From Adineta steineri (lineage: Eukaryota; Rotifera; Eurotatoria; Adinetida; Adinetidae): 64,000 nt of DNA. Each line of letters starts with the position of its first letter. The stretch's first letter is position 1. Under the pieces are notes generated by a model. It made no database searches. It was given only the letters and a program-made list of their open reading frames with translations, and had not been told where the DNA came from. The stretch spans positions 248,001-312,000 of the forward strand of contig CAJNOI010000048.1 of NCBI GenBank assembly GCA_905250115.1, in the 5' to 3' direction. Shown in pieces: positions 46,329 to 56,994 of this stretch. The position numbers and the translations under genes were made by a program.

Positions 46329-47294
46329 GAGATCTTTTTTTGTTCTTTTTTTTTTGCTTTTTTTTCTATAAACAAACTAGCAGAAAAAATAAATAAAATT
46401 AAACATTACTGTGCAATTGCGCTGGGAGGCATTGCACTTAGGCCACGACCGGTTACAGAAGAACGTTGCTCAATGAATGTCACCCATTTGGCTGATATTT
46501 TTACAGTACTTGGGCATAAGTATTGTAGGAATAACCTGAAAATTTTATCATATTCGAGATCAGCACAAAAAAATACACTAGAAAAACGTAGTTGACGCTT
46601 CAAGCTTTTTATGAAAATTTACCTGTGGTACCTTCCAGTAATTATTTCCTTTAAAAACTGGGTGAGGACTCCTACAAGTGAGTTTTTGTAAAATGTTTTA
46701 TTGCATCAATTATATGTTTTTTAGTGTATTTTTTGTGCTGATCTCGAATATGATATAATTTTCAGGTTATTCTTACAACACTTATGCCTAACTACTGTGA
46801 AAATATCAGCCAAATCAGTGACATTCATTGAGCAACGTTCTGCTGTAACTAGTCGTGTCTTAGGTGCAATGCCTCCTATAAATTAAAATAGATTAAAAAA
46901 ATATACTAAACTTCAATTAGAATATGGTCTCTAATATAAGATTAGTAGAAATAAAATTCATGTTTCTTAAAATAGATTGTAACCAACTGTAATATCTTGA
47001 TACACTATTTTCTTGACGTAAATATCAGTAGAATTTCTTGAAGATAAACAAATAGTGCTACTCACCGTCAGTGCAATAATATGATAGGTTTTAATGGTTA
47101 TATAAACTTTCATATTCTCACTTCTCAAGTTTTTCTCAAAATCATTTTTATCATTAAATATTAAAAACATATTTTGTTTTACTATGATTATTTTGTATTT
47201 CAGGCATGTTGATCATATATTGGCTTTTCATGTTCTCGAGCTAGATGGATAAAACGCTAACGATTACATTTGATGTTTCAAACTTTGTTTCATT
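46329..47294. other. Intergenic region with an inverted-repeat element
   Basis: Mostly taken up by the element at 46425-46876; the remainder is AT-rich without features. Confidence 0.45.
46425..46876. mobile_element. Inverted-repeat element (MITE-like)
   Basis: Arms of about 160 bp (46425-46588 and 46712-46876) are inverted copies with roughly one difference in ten. The ends begin GGAGGCATTGCAC. Shared internal words include GAACGTTGCTCAATGAATGTC and TCATATTCGAGATCAGCACA. The central 120 bp is unrelated. No target duplication or ORF. The divergence indicates an older insertion than the other two elements. Confidence 0.75.
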
Positions 47295-48063
47295 TTAAAC
47301 AATGCCGATCTTTGGATTATTTTGTGAACATTGAGCAACAATTAAATCAATGTTAGGTTCGCTAATATCTTCTGGTTTTGCAGTGCCCATGTTAAACATT
47401 GTATTATGAAATTTAATATTTTTTAATAATTCTTTAATATTAGATAATTGTTTAGAATCATCCATAGTAACATCATTTTGAAGCATTTCATTGATGATAT
47501 TTTGACGCTCCGTATATTGTCTTTTAATATTTATTCCATCCAATATGAAGACAGCTCTATGCATATATTTATTTAAATAAGTTTCTTTTTATTTAGAAAT
47601 ATTCGTTACATCAACTGATTAGAAACTTTTGATCTTATGTAAGTTTTACGAAGTAATTTCATAGGTACGTTTATTCAAATTTTTAAATAAAAGATTCTAT
47701 ATCAAGAACCATAGTGATATCTTTCTTTTCTCTCTCTTTCGCTCTCTTTTCAATGCGCGTACATGCTGAGAGAGAAATACTACTGTGATTCTGTAAGTCA
47801 TATGTTTGATAAACTTACGTTATTGTCAACTGAGGTGTTGTATCAGAACAATGTTTAGCAACTTTTTCCAAACAGGAACGAATAGTTTTCATATTCATTT
47901 CAGATGGCAGAGAAATAGCAGTTCAATGTTCAATAAATATATTTTTTCCTTTATCTAATATGATAAGGAAACTGATACATGATTCAAGACCTGTTGTTGC
48001 TAAAAAGTCAATCGCTGAACCAAAACGATCCATTTCAATATCATTTATTGAACTAGTTGCCAT
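47295..48063 (-). pseudogene. Two-exon gene interrupted by an in-frame TGA
   Basis: Exons 47819-48063 and 47295-47556 join in phase 2 with good splice sites and would encode 168 codons. The frame starts MATSSINDIEMDRFGSAIDF and is open to IFIEH, where TGA stands at 47923-47925. It then resumes as TAISLPSEMNMKTIRSCLEK and runs through the splice to the end (NPKIGIV). Both halves look like real, evenly composed protein, so the stop is either a recent mutation, a sequencing error or a recoded codon. Family not recognised. The second exon has acidic helices (MQNDVTMDD-like) and FHNTMFNMGTAKPEDI. No SECIS-like element was identified by eye. Confidence 0.55.
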
Positions 48064-49291
48064 ATTTTTTCTTTTGTTTAGATTGTCTATATTTGCGACG
48101 ATGGAAAAAAAGAAGAGAAATAATATATACACATATGCACATATATAGACAAATATAACCACTGATCTAACAATAATCTTTTGTTCACAGGTAAGACAAG
48201 TTCACTTTGACAGAGAACTTTTTCAATAAGGACAATAATTTAAAACATATTGAAAGAAGAAAATATTTGAAACATAATTGATTAAAAGAATTCTTTTTTT
48301 TAAATTTATTTTATTATTTTTATTTAACAAGTAACGGGGGTCCGAGGACTCTGTGAACTCTTTATATATAGTGTGTGAGATAATGCCCTTGAAACTGTAT
48401 ATTTGAAAGAAAGAAAAAGACAACTGCTAGAGAAAATAACACGAAAATATATCGTCCGTATCAAAAACAGAATATGCATATGAAAAAAGATAAAAGAAAC
48501 GACATGAAAGAATGTTATTGCAGATAATATTCTTTCAAATAGAACAAAAAATAAAAAGGAAAAAGAAGAAGAAGCGAGAACAATTTGATCGTTAAAATAC
48601 TCGCTTAGCTCTTTCTCGTGGAAATGCATCCTCTTCACGTTTGCTGGAAAAACAATTGAAAAGCTTGCTCTCCTTTGTTGTTTCTTACTCTTAGCACATA
48701 CTCGCATCCTGCTCAGAGGTAAATTCAGATCAAAATATATTTGAGTTGTCATCACCAGTGGTTTCTCGAACTAGCCTTCAAAGAATAAGTGAAGTTTTAG
48801 TAATTTTATACGCAAGACAGCTAATAGTTTATGAGCGCAACACTCTGCACTACAACTAAGGGAATATTTGGATACTCAGAAAACTCGATTACTATCGGTC
48901 GACGTCACTTCTTCCAATTGCCACCCTTCCCCCTTCAGTAGTCTGAGCAAATGACGCGCATATTTGAAGTCTTCGCATCGGAATACCTCAAGAAATGTCT
49001 TTTTGACCCTGCGGACACACAAGCAAACAAATAATTTATGTTTACTGGGCTCTTGTCTACGAGAAAGAGAAAAGATTTCTTAATTAAGATTTAAACTAAT
49101 GACACAGTTAATCAGTTTAATTTTACAAATACTCGATAATGTCACTAATGTGTGTTTTTATGATGTGTAGTTTAGAGACTGAAACTATATCGACTATAGG
49201 ACTTTGATTCTCTTCAATTTATGATTTTTTTTCTTATAGACAGCTCCTCACTTTTAATATTTTAACAGTAAAAGTAAACGTATATGCAGAG
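48064..49291. other. Intergenic region carrying the left copy of a long direct repeat
   Basis: The copy occupies 48604-49040. Minus-strand ORFs here (48324-48755) are by-products of the repeat. The word GTCCGAGGACT at about 48340 recurs just before the right copy at 49981. Confidence 0.45.
48604..49040. repeat. Long direct repeat, left copy
   Basis: About 430 bp that matches 49994-50425 in the same orientation at roughly 80 percent. Shared words: TTAGCTCTTTCTCGT, ATCCTGCTCAGAGGTAA, AGTCTGAGCAAATGA and AATGTCTTTTTGACCCTGC. The left copy has about 20 extra bases near 48665. Between the copies lie the two overlapping ORFs at 49292-49886. Confidence 0.8.
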
Positions 49292-49886
49292 ATGGCAAGT
49301 GAATCACAAATTATTTCTGGTGAAGCTATTATCGATAACAGCTGGTTCGATGATCTAACATGGTTATCCACGATAGATTATACTTCAATTAATGACTTAT
49401 TATGGACATCCGATAGTACACGTAATAGTAACGATATGGAACCTGCATCTATACTCGATTCATTATTATCGTCATTATCATCATTAGTCATAGACAGTCA
49501 ACCAATACCCATTGCCAATTGAAAAGGTTAACTTTGATTGTTACGTTCCTTTGAAAAGGATATCTGTGGATGATCTCCTATTACCAATTCAGCAACTGAA
49601 TTATAATTGTCATGTTCGACTACAAAGGCTACCCGAAAATGATCTTCCAATACCATACCAATCGATTTCGTATTTACCAAGAATACCAAAAAAAACTGAT
49701 GTCGTTAATAATAGATCAAAGATATCAATAAGGCCACCAAATAATGATAATAATACCATTATAAATAATAGTCTCACGTCGTATCTCGATAGAGAGATTG
49801 AACATTTGAAACGAAAGAAATTAAATAATTCAACTAAAACAAATGGTAAACGTAAACGTTTGGAAGCAAGTGTTACACGAAAATAA
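49292..49886 (+). CDS. Two overlapping ORFs between long direct repeats
   Basis: ORF1 (49292-49522, 76 codons from ATG) is acidic and Ser-rich (MASESQIISGEAIID). ORF2 (open from 49494 to 49886, no ATG at its start) is basic, with an internal repeat of about 23 residues (CYVPLKRISVDDLLLPIQQ against CHVRLQRLPENDLPIPYQS) and a Lys/Arg-rich end (KTNGKRKRLEASVTRK). The PIPI at the end of ORF1 resembles the LPIQ/LPIPY of that repeat, so the two were probably one protein, now in different frames with a 29-bp overlap. Either a frameshift mutation, a programmed frameshift or an unrecognised short intron explains this. No family recognised. Confidence 0.45.
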
Positions 49887-50593
49887 TAAACGCTCGTAAT
49901 AAAACTAATTTTGCTTTTCTTGTATTAACTTTAACAACTGCATAATTATTAAAACCGCAATTATTCTTACAAGAACGCTCGTCCGAGGACTTACTTAGCT
50001 CTTTCTCGTAGAAATGCATCCTCTTCACATTTACTGGGAAAAAATTGAAAACGTTACTCTTAGCACCTACTCGAATCCTGCTCAGAGGTAAACGTAGACC
50101 AAAACATCTTAGGGCTGCCGGCACCAGTGGCTTGTCGAACTACCCTTTGACGAATAAGAGAAGTGTTAGTAACCTTATACGCAAGAAAGCCAACAGTTTA
50201 CGGTCGCCACGCTCCGACTACAAGTAGGGAAACATTTGGATACCCATACAACTGCATTACCCAAACACTCGGTTTCCATAAGTCCACGTCACTTCTCCCA
50301 ATTGACAACCCTCCGCCATCACTAGTCTGAGCAAATGAGGCGCTCATTTGAAGTCTTCGCATCGAAATACTTCCAGAAATGTCTTTTTGACCCTGCAAAC
50401 AGACAAGCAAACAATTTATTTCTATGTTGTGTAAGTAAAATATTAGCATTTGTCATTGATTTGAATAAGTTTTTAAATATTCCAGTTTTTATTTACTTGA
50501 AATATACTGAAAAAAATAAAACAACTTGAATAAAATAAAATAAAAAAAATAAATGTAAAACAACAATTGAATTATAATTTTTTTTGTTTTGTT
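49887..50593. other. Intergenic region carrying the right copy of the direct repeat
   Basis: The copy is at 49994-50425. A 60-codon basic ORF on plus (50045-50227) runs through it but is broken in the left copy, so I do not call it a gene. Confidence 0.45.
49994..50425. repeat. Long direct repeat, right copy
   Basis: Right-hand partner of 48604-49040, same orientation, about 950 bp apart. The arrangement repeat-ORFs-repeat is what a small LTR-type element or a tandem segmental duplication would leave. Termini of LTR type (TG...CA) were not identified with certainty. Confidence 0.8.
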
Positions 50594-51982
50594 TTACGTA
50601 ACAATTAAATGTCGAGTTAAGTACCAAATAAATAATGGTTGAATAAGAACAATTGCAAGAAGTAAATAAACCCGACGTGCATTTCCATTTGCATTATATG
50701 TATGAGATCCACTGGTATCAGGTAATATTTTTAATCGAAGACATTTTATCTACAGATATAAAAGATTTTCAATGAAAGAGAATTATTTTGAAAAAAAAGG
50801 TACATACAAGAAAATAAGATAATGAAATGCTAACATATAAAAGTGAACAACGATAAACAAATAATGAATGTGTAGCTAAATATGATGATAAAGCAGCTAT
50901 CATTCCAACATATTTATAACCACAGTAAGCAATTAAATCTAATGTACGTAATTTTGATTGTATATTTAAGATATAAAATGTCAAACATAGAAGACCAATT
51001 TCAATTATATTCCACACAAGAGCTGATGATGCATGCATGCCTAATTGTTCAGGTGTAAATCTTAAATGAATAATAATAAAATATTTTTTTATATAGAAAA
51101 TCAAGTTATAGATTTTACCTATTTTGGGTGCCAAGCACAAGGCCAGCAACAAGAACATAAGTCATAACACTCATTACTAAAAACAAAATTATTCATTATT
51201 TTTTTATGAATTTCTAAAGTAAAATCAATTTATAAGAGAATTAATCCTCAAGATGCTGCGATATAAAGTTTATCTTACATGGAATATAATAATCTGGTGC
51301 ATTTGTATCAACTCGAGGTGGAACTGGTCCATCTGCACTATAACCAACTGACCAATTCTATGACGAGAAAAAAATCAAATATTTCAATATACGATTTTAA
51401 AAATTTACTCGTGGTCGAAATGGAAATAAAAGTAAAGAGAGTTTTTTCATAACATAAATTTGATCAACAGCAAAATAATCTTTTATTGATGATAAAGATT
51501 TTTTCATCTAAATTATTTAAAATAAATTTATATAAAAACTTCAGAAAAAAATATTTCTTTCTTTTTTACTTCATTGGGTAACATATTAACAGTTTTACCT
51601 GTTATATCCTTCATACTATCTCCAACAGCTTTAATACCAACATTAAGAAACGGATTATTTGATAGAAGTTCCATGCTAGAGGCTACTTGATTTGTCGGTA
51701 TAGTTTGTTGAGATGATGAAGAATAAAATGCTGATTGTGGTGAAAAAAATGCATTTTGAGATGGAGCTGACCGAGTGTGTGGCACAGTGTAATCACCTTC
51801 ATAACCGTTCGATGCTTGAGCTAAGAGATAATAGAAAATATGAAAATCGATAGTTAAATGAAGAAATGCTAACCTGTCGATGGATGAAAATGATTTTTTG
51901 AGCGATGTACTGGATCATCTTTACAAAAGAGAAATACATAAAAAAGATTTGAATAGTTACATAATTTACCTGCAGAATGCAT
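50594..51982 (-). CDS. YIF1: YIF1, ER-Golgi membrane trafficking protein
   Basis: Eight exons: 51970-51982 (a 13-nt first coding exon), 51874-51918, 51570-51820, 51409-51507, 51279-51357, 51119-51176, 50808-51060 and 50594-50749, encoding 317 aa. YIF1 partners YIP1 in COPII-linked ER-to-Golgi transport. Conserved parts: NPFLNVGIKAVGDSMKD in the cytosolic domain; [97 protein letters not shown]; and the C-terminal hydrophobic IVLIQPLFIWYLTRHL. Five membrane segments are visible. The N-terminus is Gln/Ser-rich and disordered. Frame is continuous through all seven junctions. Identification is secure; the two small 5' exons are less certain. Confidence 0.94.
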
Positions 51983-52668
51983 GGTTTTTGACTGTAATAG
52001 ATGTAAAGAGAACACGTATGTATATTTCAAAAAATGTTATGATGATTCAGATAAGCCACATGTAAACTAAAAGCACTGGCTGACATATAACCAAACCAAG
52101 GTAAATTTTGCAAGAAATTAGTGACATCTGTACTTTGGTGAAATGATCGAATGGGTAGTGAGAACTGTGTTAGTCAGTAGACTTTAAAATTCTTTTCTTA
52201 AAAACCATATATCTCTGTTATTTATATCTTTTTATCCGAATTAAGTAAAAAATAACTTTGCTCACTAAGTTACATGACTATTTTGATAATAAATATTTAT
52301 TCATTGATGTTTTACACATAATAATAATAAAATCAGCTTGATTAGATGAATATAAGTTATTATCAATAGAAATATTTTTCTGGAATAGATTTCTTTTAAC
52401 AACTAACATAAGAAAGTAAAATTCTAATGATTAATTTTGTAAACAATACCCTTATTTAAATATATATGGTAGACAAAATAACCAAATTAATTAGTAAAAC
52501 ATACTACTACTATATTATTTTCTTTCGTTGATATTCAACGATAATTAAGTCAAAGATATATAGAAAAAAAACAAAAAAAAGATATTTCTATACAGAAGTA
52601 ACAAACAAACAAACAAAAATAATAATAATAATTTTAATATATAGAATAAGATCTGATGATTATTATCA
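51983..52668. other. Intergenic region, 0.7 kb
   Basis: Between two minus-strand genes. It includes short AAC and AAT runs near 52605-52630. Nothing else seen. Confidence 0.35.
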
Positions 52669-55424
52669 TTATCCATTGATAGTCATTATTGATCGAAAAG
52701 CACTTAACCATTGTTGTTTATCATAGATATCACGTGCTTGTAATAAGATTGAATTATTTCGATTATTATTATTATCTGATAATGATGAACAACGAAATAC
52801 ATTTCGAGCTAAAATTCCACATATAGAATATTTGATTATTATCTCAGAAATTTTTGTTTTACCTAATTTCGAACCGGCTAATGTTCTTGAAAAACTTCCT
52901 GATGATAATTCAGGTATTTTAACACCATCTTCAATATCTTCAATACGTAAATATTCAATAGGTATTGGATAATTTGTTAATTGATAAGATTTAATATCAT
53001 TTCGTGTAGCAATACGTGTAAATAAAAGTATTTCATCAAATAAAAATACATGTAATTTCTAAATAAAACAAAAAAATTTCTTTTTTCAAAGCACAAGAAA
53101 AACAACATACTTGACCACGATTATTTTTTAATTCACCTTGACAGACTAAACGTGTTTGTTTTTCAATTAATAAATGTTTCTAAAAACGAAAGAAAAATAT
53201 TTTTTCTATTGAATTTAAATTCATCTTTATATACTTGATCATCATTAGTATAAACAAGTTTTGCAATAATATTTGAACAAATTTGAGCAGATGTTGCTTG
53301 ACTAACATCGTTAATTAATTCTTCAACAATATTTATTGTTTCAAGTAATATTCGTTTATCTTCATGTCCATCTTTAGTCTAAAAAATAAATTCGAAAGAT
53401 TTTGTTACCGTATGTCTGAGAGTATTAATTAAGAAAAAAAATACTCAATTTTAGTACAGTTAATGATTTTCTTTCTCACATTTTTATCCGAAAAAAAAAC
53501 CTATTGAAATTGTTTTTATTCGATTATATAGAAAATGTGAAACTATTATTTGTGTATGTATATATATGTCTTTAATCTTACTCGTTTATGAATACGTTTG
53601 AATAGAATTGGGTATTTCATTAAACGACTTCGTGGTTGATCTAGAAATTTTAAAAAATTTGTATTAAAAATATTATGAACAGAATTTCTACAAACCAAGA
53701 AAATCCCATAAATCAAGTTTACGACTAAAACCTGAATCAGTACATCGTTTAAGATAATCATCAACGCGACCATTTTCTTCACATCGTTTAGCATCTAATA
53801 ATTCTTTAGCATTAATTAAATTCGAACAATATGATACATAACATGATCGAATACGTTGAAACTAAATTATTCGATATTAGAAAAAAAGTAGAAGAAGAAA
53901 ATTAAATGATAAAAATATACCCATTCAAGATAGATTTGGCCAACAGCATCAATAGATGAATTACTTTTTGGCTTTAAACGATAAAGAAGATCTGTAAAAG
54001 AATAGATATATAAAGTTTATTTCATCTACTATTTATATAATCTCGATTTTCTCTTAATAAAATACGCATTTAAAACGATTGCACATGCGTTATAGAAAAG
54101 AAAAAACCGTAGTCACAGTTATGTAATAAAGAGAAAAGAAAAGAAAGATAAATATATATATCTAATCACGTTATTTCTCCGCTAACAATCTATATCGCTC
54201 TCTTTCGCTCTTATTTCTCTATGCAAATATAAAATAAATCTTAGACGAAATAAATGTACTGAACAAATATCACTATAATTTCTCAGTTAATTATTAAGAA
54301 ATAAAAAAATCCTATGTATTGCATAACATGTGTACATTTCATTCAAGTACAGCCTAAGCACGAACATATATTTTTCATGTCAATTAAAAGACTTAAAGAA
54401 TTAATACTAATCAGTGTTTTATCCAGGTTTCTTTTTTCGAGTGTGCGAATCGAAATTTCGGTTACTATACACATGATCGAGCAAAGGACCAAGATTCAGA
54501 CATAGTCTGTTGAATCCAAATCTAATTACTATATATAAATAAAACTTTACCTTCATGCAATGGTAAAATATCCTCCAATGGTCCAAATATCTGTTTTAAT
54601 TCCAAATCTGTAAGAATATTTAATGTTTTCATACCATTTCGATAAACCTATTTACAAAAAACAAGAATTCATTTTTCTTTATTTTAAATATAAACAATTA
54701 CTCGTTGTGCTAAACCTAAATTTTCAATCATTTGTTGTTCTTCTGAAAATAATTCATATAAAACATTTTGTCGTTCAATTTCTGTTGCTGTCATTGTTTG
54801 TTTTAATTTTTCACCATCACAAGTTTCTGACCAAGCTGCCCGAAACTTTTTTATTGTATTCGGTGATGATACACCATTTGATGTTTGTTGTGATGATGAT
54901 GATGCTTTTCGTCTTATATTATAACCATGACTAGTATTATTATTATTATTATTACTATTCAAAAGATTATTAAGATTAGCTGATGATGATTGTTTTGTTG
55001 TTTGTAACATATTTATAACACGATCACACATTGGACTTAGTAATTCTGATACAGATGATAAACGTGGTAGAGAAAGACGTTTTTTTCTTCGAAAATGATC
55101 ACCAACAAGATCTTCAAGTGACCGAAGTGATACTGTATCTGGCTCAAGTTTACGTTTACGTTTTTTCTTAAATAGAAAACATCAGAAGATGATGATTGTT
55201 CAAAAAGGAACTTTATACAATTAAGAATTAATACTAACCTTAAAACGAAGTGAAACTGAATTTTGTAATGCTGTTATATTTAATCGATTCGATATTGTTA
55301 AATCTTCATTGATTGACAATTGTGATGATGCTGATGGAGGTGGCATTTCATCTATTGACTCCATATCACATGAAGATAAGGCTGGCGATGGTGGCTGATG
55401 TTCATAAGAGCCGAACATTCTCAT
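52669..55424 (-). CDS. ARHGEF3/NET1: RhoGEF of the NET1/ARHGEF3 type (DH-PH)
   Basis: Ten exons: 55239-55424, 54702-55166, 54551-54647, 53921-53991, 53696-53861, 53582-53640, 53235-53378, 53111-53179, 52863-53058 and 52669-52808, encoding 530 aa with continuous frame. This group activates RhoA/RhoB by GDP-GTP exchange. The N-terminus is disordered, with a basic KKRKRK motif (about 63-68), a likely nuclear signal as in NET1, a DHFRRKKRLSLP stretch and Asn/Ser runs. The DH domain (about 190-395) includes TATEIERQNVLYELFSEEQ, ELKQIFGPLEDILPLHE, YVSYCSN, GFSRKLDLWDFLDQPRSRLMKYPILF. The PH domain (about 405-525) includes CQGELKNNRGQKLHVFLFDEILLFTR and KQQWLSAFRS. The protein ends right after PH, without the PDZ-binding tail of NET1. 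Intron 3 (between 53991 and 54551) carries a fragment resembling 21092-21146. Confidence 0.94.
54411..54465. repeat. Dispersed repeat fragment in an intron
   Basis: About 55 bp here (CAGTGTTTTATCCAGGTTTC then TTTTTTCGAGTGTGCGA) resemble 21092-21146 in the same orientation. Part of an unidentified interspersed repeat. Confidence 0.5.
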
Positions 55425-56994
55425 TGATAAAATAGAAATCTACAAGTGAATAGATCTATCATTCATTCAATCGATGATTATAGATAGAAAGAGAAAACGA
55501 GAGAGAGAGGGGGGAGAGAGGGAGTGGGAGAAAGAAATGTCTCAGGGTCAGTGGAGAATAACAGCTGTCACTTTCTGTTCATTCAATAATAATTAGCTCG
55601 ACGTCTATCTGTGAGTTGACCTCTTATGATAAGATGATGCAATCACAGTATACTCCATATTCTTTAATAATGATCAATCATCGCATATATACACAAATGT
55701 CTTTGTAGAGACAACGAATGACCACAAATGAACATCATCATCATTCACTCATCTTGTCTGGACAGTAAATATAATTAACATAATTTGATTATGATCGATC
55801 AAAATTATATCTATAGGCAGAAATAATGTAATCTTCAATTAGACACGAACCTCCATATACGGTCCTTCTTTTATACTAAGAATAAAAACATGTCAAAAAC
55901 TCTTTGATAATATAATAAACAAATCTCTATATTATATTCTGATAATGACAAGTTAAAAGTAATGAGAGAATATTCTAGTGTGTCCTAGATTATATACCAA
56001 ACAAATTATAGTATTATATACGCCTCTACATGTCAAACATTATTATTTGTCATTTCTATTGTGTGTAAAAAAAAAGATCTCAATCGTTGCTTACTTTCAA
56101 TACAAATCGATCGTTTCTTCTTTTCTTCTTTGTACGTTTAAAAATAAATTGAACTTATTGGTTGATTGACTCTACCATTTGAATCATATAAAAGAATATG
56201 ATATATATTTTATAGAGGTCTATTACCGAGACATCATACATACTGAATGGTTTTAAAATTTAAATCAAAAGTCTTTATATAGTTATATTTCTTTTTTTTT
56301 ATCCTTTATTTGTTTTAAACTTAGTTGTTAAGATTTCTCATATACTTGACCTTTTCTGTCTAAAATATTCAGATTTTTCTCGAAATTATATTGAACGAAT
56401 AAAATGATGATATTTGATTAATCTAATATATAATAAATTATGCATGCTGTTTGAGGTAATAAGATCAATATTTTATACAATTAAATAACGATAAGATATG
56501 AAATATCTAGTAGATTACTAAATTAGAGAAAGACACTTAAAAGTACTTGAAGTATACAATCAAATTTTTGGTTAATAATAAATGTACTCTAGACCTATCA
56601 GTACAGAAATGTTTTGTTATGTTTACTACTATTAATAGATATCATCTTCAAAAAACCCTTGATGTACGAAAATATTTATATTATACTACAGATTGACATA
56701 CTAAACATATTCTAGAAGATTAATCATAATTAATAAACCCGAGATGGAATTTAAAACTAAAATTATTGTAAGCATTTGTATGTCCTCTTCAACAATACAT
56801 TAGAAAATTTTTGGCATTAAAGCAAGATTGAAAAAAAAATAGAGTAGAATAAAAAACATACAACATCAATTTTTTTATGAATAAGAAAAATTTATTTAAA
56901 TACGCAATTGTTTGTCATGTATGAATAGAATAATATGCGTTGTTATGTAGCTATTACTGAGGTTTTTTTAGATTATTAATTTTGTAAAATAAAC
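55425..56994. other. Intergenic region, 1.6 kb, divergent promoters
   Basis: Upstream of both the RhoGEF and IQCH. Contains a purine-only GA tract at about 55486-55536. No gene seen. Confidence 0.4.

Noticed and set aside
48324..48755. 143-codon minus-strand ORF
   Set aside because: It runs through the left direct repeat and low-complexity sequence. Its partner in the right repeat is a different length with shifted frames, as expected of non-coding repeat DNA.
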